A stretch of 64,000 nucleotides of DNA from assembly GCA_032622095.1 (NCBI GenBank), contig CP136063.1, forward strand, positions 216,771,982-216,835,981, given 5' to 3'. The stretch is from Siphonodentalium dalli. Its lineage: Eukaryota; Mollusca; Scaphopoda; Gadilida; Siphonodentaliidae. The translations under genes and the position numbers were made by a program. Below the pieces are notes generated by a model. That model was given only the letters and a program-made list of their open reading frames with translations, was not told the origin of the DNA and ran no database searches. Each line of letters begins with the position of its first letter. The stretch's first letter is position 1. Shown in pieces: positions 32,244 through 43,879 of this stretch.

Positions 32244-34103
32244 TCATGTATTGACTTTCGGCATTTTTGGTCTGTCATTGGTGGGCGTGGTACTGTCTCT
32301 GGCACGCTTCACTCTGGTATCATCGGTGCATGTGTATTCAGATGCACCAACTAAACACGATACTAGTCTTGCTCTGCCATCCTCATTGAAGTGCAGTCCC
32401 GAATGGTCCCTCGCGTTATAAAGCGATTTCACTCCATTGCCATCTTTGGAACGGAACATTGCATTGTCAATGTACTTCAAATAGAATTTCCGCTTACACA
32501 GCCTCTCAGTATATTTGTTCACTCGAAGAGCAATCGAATTGTGATCTCTCATCTTAGCACCCAAGCCTTTCCTAGGTGGAATGCTGCACAAATTAACTGT
32601 AGCAAACGGAAACGCCTCGTGTACAGCAGAGGCACCACCACTGACGTCCATTTCAATCAGTTCCAGATCCGAATGGTTCTCCACTATATCGTTGGTGCCG
32701 AGGTGAACTGTTACCTTTTTAACCTCAAATCGGTCGACGCCTGACTTTGCACTGTTGATTAGTTTCTCCACTTCGGAATATTTAGCCCCTGAATATTGAA
32801 ACACTTTGATGTCATCCCTGCCCAATTTTAAACCACCGCAATTGCTCGCCCCGAGGACGATGGCTTTCACTAAACTCTGTTCATCCTCTTTATTTCCATC
32901 AACATTTCCATCTACAACTTTCCTGAAATCACCACATTCCATTTCGAGATTTCCATTGGTTTCGTCTGCATCACACTTTGTTTCAGTACTACCGTTTATT
33001 TCAGCATCAACATTTGTTTCGGCATTAACAACATCATCATCATCGACACCTGTGTTTGCATCATGTGTCTCATTTCCTCCAGCTTTACCAAAAACATCAT
33101 CACTTTGGGTTGAATCGCGTGTCACCTCACAGAAATCAATCAGATTAGCTACCGGTACTCTGTTGATTGGGTCATATTTATGATGTGTGTCTGCACTATA
33201 GGAGAACATAGATCCTAGCCGTTCACGATTGGTTGTCCAATCATCTCGACGATTATCGTTCGCGGGTTGTCTCTGCATGGTGGGCTGACTTTGTATGGGC
33301 TGTCGATTTCTACTCACATAATCATCAGTGGTACCGATAGCTGGTTTGTCTGGCGGTCTTTGTATTGGCTGCCGATTACTGCTCACAACATCATCAGTGG
33401 TAGTGTTTACAATAGTTGGCTTGCCTTTGCATATGGGATCATCTGAGCGGTGTCCAGGGTTGAGACATGATTTGCATACCATCTCATTTTCACATTGCCA
33501 AGATTTATGTGCACTACTGTAGCACCGCCCACATCTATTTTTGGCTGTACGGTCTTGGTCACATATTGTTGTCGGGAAATGTAGGTCATTGCAGTATTTA
33601 CATAAACACATTGTTTTGGAAGAGAACATTTGAATCAGGAATTTTCCCATCTTAACTTCACTTGGAATTTCTTCACAATCACTCTCAGCTATCTGCACAT
33701 AACGTACCCCTGTGTGCACGTGTGAACCTTGGTATGTCCCTCTCCTCATTGAATTTGGTACCACATTTCCGTAAGCAGAAAGAAATTTAACGATGTGGCC
33801 GTCACCGAGTTCGAATGGGACATTCCATATTGTCACATGTATAGTGCGATTTTCCACGTCATTGGGTCTGATAAATTCCCTGAACAATTTGAATCCACGT
33901 TCAATTAAGAAGTCCTTTGCCTCATATGAATGCAGAGTAATTAAGCATTCTTCATCAGTAACCTGAATGGCCGCGATATCGTCCGGGTTAACAACCCTCT
34001 CCACTCCGCGTAAGACATCTCTGCCATTTAAACGACCAAATTTTTGTCTATCGAATGAAACAGTTCTATCTCTGGACAGAGTCATGTCTGGCATGTATTC
34101 CAT
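32244..34103 (-). CDS. LINE ORF1: RRM-like, zinc knuckles, SGNH esterase
   Basis: An in-frame stop lies at 34140-34142 and the first ATG is at 34103. Counting from an upstream GTG at 34130 gives 628 codons; from the ATG it is 619. On the 628 scale, residues ~60-165 look like an RNA-recognition-type fold (TIHVTIWNVPFELGDG, GVRYVQI). Residues 175-234 hold Cys-rich knuckles, including C200-x2-C203-x4-H208-x4-C213 and C219-x2-C222-x4-H227-x6-C234. Residues 240-420 are a low-complexity D/N-rich linker. Residues ~421-595 are an SGNH/GDSL hydrolase: AIVLGASN with S429, HLGTND (478-481) and GLHFNEDG with H580. The usual D-x-x-H is S-x-x-H, with D575 two residues earlier. Esterase-bearing ORF1 proteins are known in CR1/L2 LINEs, where they bind nucleic acid and may contact membranes or lipids. 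Confidence 0.88.
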   Translation of the reverse strand: MEYMPDMTLSRDRTVSFDRQKFGRLNGRDVLRGVERVVNPDDIAAIQVTDEECLITLHSYEAKDFLIERGFKLFREFIRPNDVENRTIHVTIWNVPFELGDGHIVKFLSAYGNVVPNSMRRGTYQGSHVHTGVRYVQIAESDCEEIPSEVKMGKFLIQMFSSKTMCLCKYCNDLHFPTTICDQDRTAKNRCGRCYSSAHKSWQCENEMVCKSCLNPGHRSDDPICKGKPTIVNTTTDDVVSSNRQPIQRPPDKPAIGTTDDYVSRNRQPIQSQPTMQRQPANDNRRDDWTTNRERLGSMFSYSADTHHKYDPINRVPVANLIDFCEVTRDSTQSDDVFGKAGGNETHDANTGVDDDDVVNAETNVDAEINGSTETKCDADETNGNLEMECGDFRKVVDGNVDGNKEDEQSLVKAIVLGASNCGGLKLGRDDIKVFQYSGAKYSEVEKLINSAKSGVDRFEVKKVTVHLGTNDIVENHSDLELIEMDVSGGASAVHEAFPFATVNLCSIPPRKGLGAKMRDHNSIALRVNKYTERLCKRKFYLKYIDNAMFRSKDGNGVKSLYNARDHSGLHFNEDGRARLVSCLVGASEYTCTDDTRVKRARDSTTPTNDRPKMPKVNT

Positions 34104-34226
34104 TACTAACCTGGATAGTATAGTCCACACATAACAGTTTTAGAAAAATAATCCCGTGTTAATCCATTATTTAATCCATTATTTCATATTAATTGAAAAA
34201 TTCACAGAGGAAAAATACAAACAAAC

Positions 34227-34233
34227 CGCCATT
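34227..34233 (-). promoter_or_regulatory. YY1-like ATGGCGG near LINE 5' end
   Basis: On the minus strand, CAATGGCGG lies about 20 nt inside the inferred LINE 5' edge. In mammalian L1 a site of this kind directs the transcription start. Here it rests on motif and position only. Confidence 0.3.
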
Positions 34234-34252
34234 GTTCACGCATGCGGAAACC

Positions 34253-34509
34253 AGGAAGGAACATGATTCTTCTGTTCCTGACCGCTGACTAGACGTGTCA
34301 ATTGCACTTGCACTGTTGTTTCACGTGTCACCATTGTGTATTTTGGAATTGTAAACGGTTTGGGCATTTAGGGCGTGCGTGTCTACTTGGCCAGACCAAT
34401 AATGATTATTGGCAATGCATACATATGTACAAAACATGTTTTGTTCCTGATAGGGGGTCTGCGTCATTGTTTGAACAAACAAACTGTGTAAACTGAAGAT
34501 ATATAATAA

Positions 34510-34551
<42 letters not shown>

Positions 34552-35967
34552 CTTCATATTTACGCCACCCCTATTTGCATACCCACCCATAACGACGGTT
34601 CAGGACTCAAGAACTTTACGGGCATTATATAACAAACCTATAGAGAACCGTAGCTATATATACGGGGAGTATATACTGATTGTTATTACTGTGGAAATAT
34701 TCACGTACATTGTAAATAATTAGCATATCTGCTTGTAAGTGTCTTATTGCAAGCTATTTGGTATAAATTGTTGTTTCATCTCCAACAAGGAGCACGGTTC
34801 CTATGTCCCTGGCCGCTGACTATAGACTTGTCAGTTGCACTTGTGCTGTTGTTGCACGTGTCAACACTGTGTATATGGAATTGTAATCTGTCTGGTCATT
34901 TATAGCCGTGTGAGTCTATTTAGCCATACCAATAATTAGATAATTATTGGCATTACACACATATGTACAAACAAATATTTGTTGTTCTGTGAGATGGGGT
35001 TTAAGTGATTGTTTTAACAAACAAATGGTGTAAACTGAAGTTAACACAAAATTACAAAAAAACTTTGTATAGGTTATATACCCATATATATAACTTCAGA
35101 TTTATCCCACCCCTATTTGCATACCACCCATAACGACGGTTCAGCAGGCAAGAACGTTACGGGCACTATATATAAACCTATATTTCCACAGTAACCACGG
35201 GCAGTATATACTGCCTGTTATTACTGTGGAAATATGCACATCAATAATTGGCATATTTGCACGTAAGTGTCTCATTGCAAGCTATTTGGTATAAATTGCT
35301 TTTTCATCTCTAGCAAGGAACACGGTTCATATGTCCCTGACCGCTGACTAGACTTGTCAATCGCACTTGCGCTGTTGTTTCACGTGTCAACATTGTGTAT
35401 ATGGAATTTTCAACGGCCTGGTCATTAAAAGGCGTTCGGGTCTATTTGACCAGACCAATAAGTAGATTATTATGGGCAATACATACATATGTAAAAAAAA
35501 CAAGAAAATATATGTTGTTCTGTGAGAGGGGGTTTAAGTGATTGTTTTAACAAACAAATGGTGTAAACTGAAGTCAACACAAAATTACAAAACACTTTGT
35601 ATAGGTTATATACCCCTATATATAACTTCAGATTTATCCCACCCCAATTTCCATATCACACAAAACGACGGTTCAGTGTGGCAAGAACGTACGGGCAGCA
35701 TACAACAAACCTATATTTCCACAGTAACTACGGGCAGTATATACTGCATGTTATTATTGTGGAAATATGCACATAAATAATTGGCACATTTGCACGTAAG
35801 CGTCTTATTGCAAGATATTTGGTATAAATTGCTTTTTCATGGCCAGCAATTAGGAACACGGTTCATGTGTCCCTGACCGCTGATTAGACTTGTCAATTGC
35901 ACTTGCGTTGTTGTTTCGCGTGTCAACAGTGTATATGGAATTTTAAACGGTCTGGTCTGGCCATTAA
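34253..35967 (+). repeat. Satellite array, middle segment
   Basis: The array resumes right after the LINE, with unit marks at about 34547, 35078 and 35607 (spacing 531 and 529 bp). Later monomers contain an imperfect palindrome, CCACAGTAA...TTACTGTGG around GGCAGTATATACTGCC (for example 35183-35235). The last monomer is interrupted at 35967. Confidence 0.85.
34513..34550. repeat. (TA)n microsatellite
   Basis: Nineteen TA units replace the usual pre-mark region of one satellite monomer. Confidence 0.9.
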
Positions 35968-36871
35968 GTGTGCATTTACACTGATACAGAACTGTACACA
36001 GATCTACACGCAGACTAGTGTAAACGTGTTAATATAGAAATGCACACAGAAAGAAAACGGTACTCGTCCCTGTGGGAAAAAATCGTGTCCGCTATACGTC
36101 AGGGTCAACGCCGAAGCATTGCGACAAGCAAATCTGTTTTGATTAATTGTTACTCGGGCTTGGCGAATAATGTGTTACAGTTTTCGTTGTCATTTCAACC
36201 CATGTATTTCGTATATTCAAGATGGACAGGGACATGTCAACCGGGGGTGAGGGGTGTCTCACCCCAACTTTTGTCAAAATTTTCAACAGTTGGAAATTTC
36301 ATACCTGACAAAACATTAGTTGTAATTTCCAAACCAACAATAGGTTGAAAATGATATTGTAGTTTGATTTTCAAACATTTTGTAGTATTGTTTTCTGACC
36401 AATATTTGCATAATTTCCTACCTTATATGGACAGATTGTGCCCTGGTCCCTCCCCGTGGCCAGTCAAAACTGCTAGTTAATTTAATAAAAACAATATTGT
36501 CCTACATTTGGTCAACATTGTCATTAGAATTGTCATCAGTTGGAAATTTGGCTACATTTGGTCAAATACAGGGTGTTGTAGGATGGATACCCACTCCATA
36601 CCAATCCAAAATGACCACCTCCCAGATGGTGTCAAACAGGAGACCTATATATATATTCTGACACGGCACATACCAAATCGCTGTTGTCTGCTGGTAGTTG
36701 ATCCATTTTTATGTCTGGCCTAAACTGAAACGACTCCTAGTTAGTTGTCAATTACCAGAGTACTGGTCAGCGCGCGTTCACTATTAGTCATCATGTTGTG
36801 ATGACAGTAATGCACGACACGTGACTTCACACAGATCTGTATACAGATCTATACACAGTGTAAACACACCC
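35968..36871. mobile_element. 904-bp Harbinger-like MITE in satellite
   Basis: TAA duplications (35965-35967 and 36872-36874) flank termini GTGTGCATTTACACTG and (inverted) GGGTGTGTTTACACTG. Extended subterminal similarity comes from ACAGATCT(A/G) and ACTGTACACAG words. The empty site CATTAAAAGGCG is seen in the neighbouring monomer at 35423. The interior has RepA-like sequence in inverse orientation (36225-36420). The start matches the partial copy at 911. Confidence 0.8.
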
Positions 36872-37165
36872 TAAAAGGCGTTCGGGTCTATTTGACCAGA
36901 CCAATAAGTAGATGATTATTGGCAGTACATACATATGTACAAACACAAGAAAATATTTGTTGTTCTGTGAGAGGCTGGTTTAAGTGATTGTTTTAACAAA
37001 CAAATGGTGTAATCTGAAGTCAACACAAATTTGCAAACAACTTTGTGTAGGTTATATATCCCGCTATATATAAATTCAGATTTATCCCATCCCAGTTTTC
37101 ATACCATCCATAACGACGGTTCAGGAGGCAAGAACGTTACGGGCAGTATATAACAGAGAGATATA
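36872..37165 (+). repeat. Satellite array, right segment
   Basis: The interrupted monomer continues (AAAGGCGTTCGGGTCTATTT). The last unit mark is near 37058 and the array ends after ACGGGCAGTATATAACA. Without the MITE the monomer is about 544 bp. Confidence 0.8.
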
Positions 37166-38112
37166 TCGACATTTCGCGCGGGAAATACATTTATTAGGAA
37201 GACATTAATGTTAGGGTGCATTTTTGTGTCCTCCTAACATTTTAGTTTATTTTTCTGGATATCTGCAGCAACAATTCATTCAAAATCCAAGTTGAATGTG
37301 ATCTGACTTACATTGTTTGTTGTTCTTCGTCAGCAGTTTTTGGTTTCAATAAATAATTTAGCAGATATTTGCAACTGATTGTTGGCATGCTATATCTGGC
37401 GTAGATACATTCATGGTATTATAAAGTTGACTTTGTTCGAATGTAAAAACATTTTTATTTTGGACATATGTTTTTATTTCAGAAACGATACCAGTATAGG
37501 ATACGTATAAGAATCGGACAGCCAAATTTCACATTGTATTAATTAATATACAGACATATATGTAGCTTTACGTTTTTGGTGGTGTCGCATCCTGCACACC
37601 AAATATATACGGTATGGTGGAAAGTAAATTATATTTGGGGGACATTGGCCTACGACTGAAAACGGCCAGCATGTTCGATTTAATTACTCCACCATGTTAC
37701 ATTTCTTGAATGTGGCTTAATGGACCCCTTCACTGCCGGACTGCAGTCGTCAGAGGACCAACAATAAATAAGTGGAGGTCGGAGAATGGCTAAATCATAT
37801 TTTAATACATGTATAATGTATATCTGATCGTACTAAATTAAGAACACCCTCAAAATCTCTGCCGAAATTTATATATAGTGTTCTAGAACGATTTATTTTA
37901 CTTGTCTATAGAAATTTTTGAGCACTGCGTTTGTCAGAAACGAACTCAGCAGCTTGAACAAACTCATTCGGTCGTAATTTCGCTTCTTCATATCATAGTG
38001 TGTAACGAAATGCCGTGGTTACAACAACGCGAAATCTAAAAATATAATGGTGTTTGTCACCAATACACATGTGATAAGAGGTTTACATATTGATACCGTT
38101 CATATCTCTCTA
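37166..38112. other. Nothing recognised
   Basis: AT-rich unique-looking DNA from the satellite edge (ATATCGACATTTCGCGCG) to the next MITE. Confidence 0.4.
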
Positions 38113-38116
38113 TTAA

Positions 38117-38573
38117 AGATACGGGCGGCGTTGGCGGTGGGTATGCTGTTAAAATGTTCACCGTCGTCAAAAACCGTCATAAACAGAAAGAATAGTAAAA
38201 TATAGACATATTTTATTCTTATACTAATCATAAATATGGCGTAAACAGTATGTTATCGTCAAATGTTTTTCCTTTGTTATGTAAACAAAGGCTAAACACG
38301 TTACCTTTCCTGGGTTTTGTTTAGATCCTGATATGGTGAACATAAAGAGCGTCATTTGTTACTGTTTTCTTGATATGGAATTAATAAAGAGCGTTTATAT
38401 CATTTCTGTGTGATTAATCGATGAAATTGCGCTCTGTTGTGTAAACAGACGCAACACTTCTGTAACACGAGCAGGCTCTTGTTGACGTACACCATCGTAC
38501 GTCTTGACGACAACATACTATTTACGCGCTGATTATGTTTGGCATATGAACAAAACTATATATATTTGTTAAA
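38117..38573 (+). mobile_element. TTAA-MITE, divergent subfamily, right end missing
   Basis: It starts AGATACGGGCGGCG after TTAA (38113-38116) and matches the 1925-2250 copy through GGCATATGAACAAAACTAT. The right terminus is lost near 38573. Confidence 0.7.
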
Positions 38574-38869
38574 TTTGTAAAATTTTCGACCACATTATCT
38601 GTCATATATATATGCTCAACTAAAACTGGCCAAATGCTATATGGAACGCCCCAGGCCTCTAACTCATTGCTCTGTCTCTGCATACGGTGACATAAATAAT
38701 AACCACACATTATGTATTTGAGCTAACCATTCCGAACTTCGGCACATTACATGCTTAAAGGAACATCTGCCGTTATGTACTAGACGAAAACTATTTCTAG
38801 GTGAAAATAACATCACATAAGGAACAAAAAGCTTCCCATACAGTTAACGAAATTTGCGCTGGGCGTTGT

Positions 38870-39010
38870 TGGTGTCGCGATGTCGAATCCTGTCGTTGAA
38901 TCGACGGTGGTTCAATGTCGAGCCAATGCTGGCGCATCTTTGAGCACCACCGTTGAACCGACGTCGAACCAACGGTGCATTCCACTAATAATACGACGTT
39001 GTGCCAACAT
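38870..39010. repeat. Imperfect palindrome cluster of GTTGAA/TTCAAC words
   Basis: Repeated GTTGAA(T/C)CGACG and GGTTCAA(T/C)G words occur in both orientations, centred on an ACCGTTGAACCGACG / CGAACCAACGGT dyad (38948-38976). The type is unassigned. Confidence 0.4.
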
Positions 39011-39092
39011 TGGGTTTGGGCGTTGGAAGGGACGGATTGAGCTGCGTTCGCATGCGTTCGCAGGGACGGTTCTCCACACATAGGAGCGTCCC

Positions 39093-39190
39093 TTTTTTTT
39101 TTTTTGTTGGTTGATGCTTTATTCTCATAATTACAAATGAATATTGAGAAATACAGAGTGATATTTACAAAAGGATATGAAGATATATAC
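39093..39190 (-). mobile_element. Poly(A)-tailed retroposed 3' end
   Basis: On the minus strand an AATAAA (39123-39118) is followed after 12 nt by 13 A (39105-39093), the mark of a reverse-transcribed 3' end. The body to the right is not recognised. Confidence 0.35.
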
Positions 39191-41358
39191 ACAAACTATA
39201 TACATGTCTCCGGTGCAATGGGGATTTCAAGATTACACTAACAATTTAGTTTTTTTTTGGTACGAAAATTTCACAGTACGTTTTTCTACGCGAATTCCGA
39301 AATGGATCATGAATCGAGTTGAGTTCGAAGTACAGCGGTAATTGTGTATTTAATTACGTTAATCGTCTATAAACAGGTGTGAATGATATGCCAGTCTGTT
39401 AATTAACTGTTGTCCGCCATATTCTGCATATAATTGGGCATAATGATTCTATTCACTCAGTGAAACATCCACTGAGATATAACAACTCAATTCATTTAAA
39501 GTCCCACATAATGTTTGCAACATCAAAGTATACGTATTATATATAATTGTGAAAGAACAGAAATAAGACCAGAAGAAAATTAAACATAGATCAATTAGTT
39601 ATGCCGGTTTAAATAAAGACATAACTACATTCCATGTCATTAATAACATGTTTTTTAAACATCTTGACCAACCAATCACGTTTTTTTTAAAGACATTGAA
39701 TTTTGATTTTGTTCTAAATAAAGTTATCGACAGAGTTACATATTAATACCGGTACCATAAAAGTGAAAACTCGGTTTTATCAATTATCGTTTTACAAATT
39801 CATTTACGTAACAAATTATACATCCAAATTGTGCTTATTTGGGGTTTTGTACTCAGATAATACGACTGCGTATTTTTAAAATATCAAACATAACAGGTGC
39901 TTTCAAATTTGGTCGGTTATATCGGTATAGATGAGGTATAGATGTGTAAAATTTGAAATGGCTAAAAGTGCATAATGATTAAATTAAGACTAATAATTGC
40001 CCGTTTACATATATTCAGGGTTTACGCTCGGTGTTGGGGAATGAGACCCTATACGTGTCTTGGCGAAATATCTCAGTCCATGCAACCACCTGCAAATAAT
40101 AGAATGCACTCACTGGAGCTGCCTATACTTGCGCCCATCACACATTTGGCATGTTGTGTGGTGTCTTGCCAACAACAGATTGAACCACGGGTGCTGGCCC
40201 CTCGTTTGAGAGATTGATAACAAAAATCTAGATATCAAATCTCTGTTCATCCATCGCTGAAATAGTTGTGTGTACGGACATAATATCTCTGGTATCTCAA
40301 TTTGATCTACACTAGTTACACTAATGATAGTCTTAGTAATACGTACGAGTTGTTTGACATATTAATATAACAATATAGACATCGTTCATATGAAGGGTGT
40401 GAAGACGATTGGTTGCCGACGATGCTATATTATATGCCAATTGGGTTAACTTACTAGTTTGACTAGAATGATATCAAGTGTGTATACCAGTGGCAAAAAC
40501 CATCAAAATAAATTACAAAATACCGACACAATTAAATAAAGGAAAACGGGATCATTGGTTAGTCTTTGATTAACAATGTGTCAATGTGAACATGCCTTTA
40601 GCGACTGATCTACAGACTTCGGGAACATATCAAAATGTCTATTGCGTTTGAGAATGAGAAAGCTTGTTTTCCCAGTTAATTAATAAGGCATTTTAATAAT
40701 CCATGTTTCCACATTCACATTTTCAGTGCAATTGTTTTTTTCAATTGAACCAAGCGCCCGACTGTTTGACCGGACATGATTTATATGCACCAGGATCTTT
40801 CGAAAATGTTTTGAACTTTCCAGAAATATGTTCGCACCTCACAGTCACTGCGAAAAAAAAAACGATTCCGCACGCATCTTTTAGACTGATCTCAACTCAT
40901 TTCCTCGAGTTTCAAGATATATAAAATATGCCTCTAATGGGCATGTAATGTTGCCGACGTTTGTTTTACATGTAGTATATATATTTATAATAATCAAACA
41001 CGAAGTTGTTGGCAGATGAAATGGTTTAGCCTGTCCGTGTAATACGAGTCTCAGCTGTCTGGACATCGACGCAATCATGTCTGGTGTTTTGCGCGCCCAT
41101 GTAGCTTGTGACGTCCTGATGTGCGTCGTGACGTCATGGCGTCTTGATCGGTTTCCAGAAAAAAATAATTCAATATTGTTCATTTATGAACGATTTATTA
41201 CCAAAATAAAACCAGATAACAATGCAAATTAAGTATATATGTGGATTTAAATTACAATTGATGCAATCATTTCATATTAGCGCGTGTTCATTTTGTACAA
41301 TATGTACTTCCGGTATGACGTATCATATTCACGGAAGGACAGCCATCCGAGCCGAAAA
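39191..41358. other. Largely unrecognised AT-rich DNA
   Basis: An acceptor-like TTTTCAG at 40721-40727 precedes an open frame (CNCFFQLNQAPDCLTGHD...) to 40924, but nothing supports it as an exon. No repeat termini recognised. Confidence 0.35.
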
Positions 41359-41395
41359 CATTACTTGCGTCCAGCATGGACTGGCGCAAGTAATG
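41359..41395. other. 37-bp hairpin
   Basis: CATTACTTGCG-(T)-CCAG and CTGG-CGCAAGTAATG pair around a 6-nt loop, with one bulged base. It is short and isolated. Confidence 0.5.
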
Positions 41396-42645
41396 ACAGT
41401 TCGTAGTTTCCGTGTTTGCAACTGTTTTCTTCTACGATGTTTCCTTTGTTTACAATCAGCGCAGAATTTTACTATGCGGAACATCGAATACAAATAATCG
41501 TAAATATCGATTTTATGCAACATATCCGAAGGATGTGACAGCATAAACTAGTATTTTTTGGACGTATTTTGCTACATGTGCGTTGAATACGACACCAGAA
41601 ATTGGGATTTATGAAATCCACAGTATGTTTCCTAATTTCGATGGTCTGGTCACCCTCTGGCAGAAAATTGAAAAGTCAAAAATAATCAACGAAAGTTTAA
41701 CTGAGACACACGATAAAAGTGCTAACTTGATACTAAAGTCCTTTTGTAGTGCGAGTTCAAGTTTCACTTTTCTACTCATATTTTTTCTTTGAGAAATGTA
41801 CTAAAATGTGTTTTTATTGTGGAAATTCACATCACTTTGAACTTTTTACTATACTTTTACATATTCTTGGTTCTATCTCATATGAATGTTTTTTTCTTTT
41901 AGAAAACATACTCATGCATGACGCTTTCAAGTTTTACTAATAACAAATGCACTGTTTTTGAGATATCGTCATTTTATCCCTGTGATTTATATGTTGATAT
42001 TAGCTTGTATATGAGGTAGTAATACAAGGGGCAATTGGATTTTCAATGAAAACCAAATCCGTTAAAATGCGCATGTTGCTTCAAATTTATGATGCCAGTA
42101 TATAATAATGTAAATGCCACATGTATACAACTCTGTCAAAGAATATGTTAGGCAAGCAACAAGCAGTAACTGTGACATGCATTTAAGTGGCAAGCTGTCT
42201 CAATACAGCTAATTAGTCCATTAGTCAATAGATAGTGTTTCTCACACATATCCTTTTGTGGTGAAAACAAGGGGTTTCTTGTTTTAATTTGAGTCATAAC
42301 AAGAAATTCAATTAATTGAGGAAAAACACCCACTGTCCTGAGTGGTATTGATAAGCTATCAGGGGGGGGGTCCAACAGCTTGAATGTGGGAATAACCCAC
42401 CATTTATGGTAGGTATTCAACCAGGCAGCTTCTCAATTGATGACTGATGTACATTACACACAAATAGTAATAACAATTAACGTTATGATTTTGAAACTAA
42501 CCATGCTAGAATATTAACGGTAAGGTGGTATTAACTACTACGAGCACTATTAATAATAATAGTACTATTCTATTATACTATATGTGGGCATGATGTATGG
42601 AAATATTAAAGGACAAACCAATAGTTACAATACAATTATAGCTTT
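41396..42645. other. Nothing recognised
   Basis: AT-rich DNA. A run of nine G lies at 42363-42371. No gene or repeat structure seen. Confidence 0.4.
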
Positions 42646-43095
42646 TTTGTTTAATTAAGCGCAAGAAGAGCTAATTGTGCTTTAGCACAATAAGGGATGT
42701 TCCTTATTACGCTTATAAGCTTATTAAGGGAATCTCTATTGTGCTTAAGTGCAATAAGGGAATATTTAATTGCGCTTAAGCGCAATGAAGAATATTCAAA
42801 TTGCCCTGATAAAGCCCAATAATGAATCTCTTAATAAGGAATAATATATTATATATAGTACATAAACTCCTTATAATTCAGGTGGTGTAGTCCATCTCCA
42901 TGGTACAATGGGTGGAACAAATATAGGATTATTCTACTATTTGCAGAAGTGTGATCTAATGAGAGAGATATTAATTGTATTTAAGTGCAATGGGAAGTAA
43001 TTGCGGTTAAGCATAATAAGGAATGTCTTATTGCATTCTCATTGGGCTTAAGCGCAATTAGAAATTCCTTAAGTTATTGCGGTTAATCGAAATTG
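42646..43095. repeat. Array of 18-bp palindromes at ~31-bp period
   Basis: Dyads begin at 42674, 42706, 42738, 42769 and about 42800. The best unit is ATTGCGCTTAAGCGCAAT (42769-42786). Others vary while often keeping symmetry, such as ATTGTGCTTTAGCACAAT at 42674. Spacers of about 13 bp resemble AAGGGAATNTNT. After about 150 bp, weaker units recur at 42974-43085. Confidence 0.7.
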
Positions 43096-43425
43096 TCTAT
43101 TAAATGTCAATTTTGTTTCCCATAGAGATCACCAATGATGTCTATGCGCAAGTGACCGACGCCAATCCTCTCTGTTGGGATTCCAATTGTTGACTTATTA
43201 AAGATGCACCTATGCTGAAGATACAGTCACGCTCAAAACGCGCTCCCGTACATGTAGGTCGGCTTTTGGCCCCAAGTGAATTAAAATGTCATTGAAATAA
43301 TCGGTTTCTCCCCATAAACATCCATATATTCAAAATACATGTTTTTGGAGCAGAATTAGGTAGTCCATATTGGACGCCATCATGGAATTTAATTTGTTTT
43401 GTTTAATTTTCAGACATATTTAGTA

Positions 43426-43722
43426 GTTATGTGGATGTAGTTATCATTAACCTCACATCATTATATTGGTTATGCGGATGGGGTTATCCTCACATCCTTA
43501 TATTGGTTATGTGGATGGGGTTATCATTAAACCTCACATCCTTATATTGGTTATGTGGATGGGGTTATCATTAAACCTCACATCCTTGTATTGCAGGTTA
43601 TGTAGATGGGAGTTATAATTAAACCTCGCATCATTGTATTGGTTATTTAGATGGAGTTATCATTATACCTCACATCCTTATATTGGTTATTTAGATGGTT
43701 ATCATTATACCTCACATCAGTG
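43426..43722 (+). repeat. Minisatellite, ~48-bp unit, about six copies
   Basis: Each unit carries GGTTATGTGGATGGGGTTAT, then CATTAAACCTCACATCCTTA and TATTG. Later units drift to TTTAGATGG and lose a few bases. Confidence 0.85.
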
Positions 43723-43879
43723 TGTTGGGGATTTTGGACCTTGACTTGGGACCTTTGGTTTTGGTGAGTTTGAAGCCTGTTTACATTTCAAAATGTTGTC
43801 AGTTTTGTATCGTCTGCAGCGGAACTCGGCATGTTGAAGCAAATGTTACAAGGCATTGCACCGTTATGATTTTGGCATT

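Larger units (their letters stand above)
26365..34252 (-). mobile_element. Near full-length CR1/L2-type LINE, nested in satellite
   Basis: The element runs from a 5' edge near 34252 to a 3' edge near 26365 on the minus strand. In order it has a ~150-bp leader, ORF1, an intermediate coding zone, ORF2, and a ~350-bp 3' UTR with a 12-bp hairpin and an ATTGAAAATT-like tail. Removing it joins 234 bp and about 295 bp of satellite into one monomer of ~530 bp, the normal length in the neighbouring array, which fixes the edges to within a few bases. A CCGCCAT (ATGGCGG on the minus strand, 34227-34233) near the 5' end resembles a YY1-type LINE promoter site. It is nearly intact, but ORF2 has a late stop. 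Confidence 0.85.

Noticed and set aside
38797-39192. 131-codon minus-strand frame as a gene
   Set aside because: It runs through a poly(A) tail and a palindromic repeat. The peptide has no family features.
41359-41395. microRNA precursor
   Set aside because: The stem is too short (about 15 bp) for a normal precursor and there is no conservation evidence.
42646-43095. CRISPR-like regular repeats
   Set aside because: The spacing is regular, but spacers are short and similar, the repeats vary, there are no cas genes, and the DNA is clearly eukaryotic.
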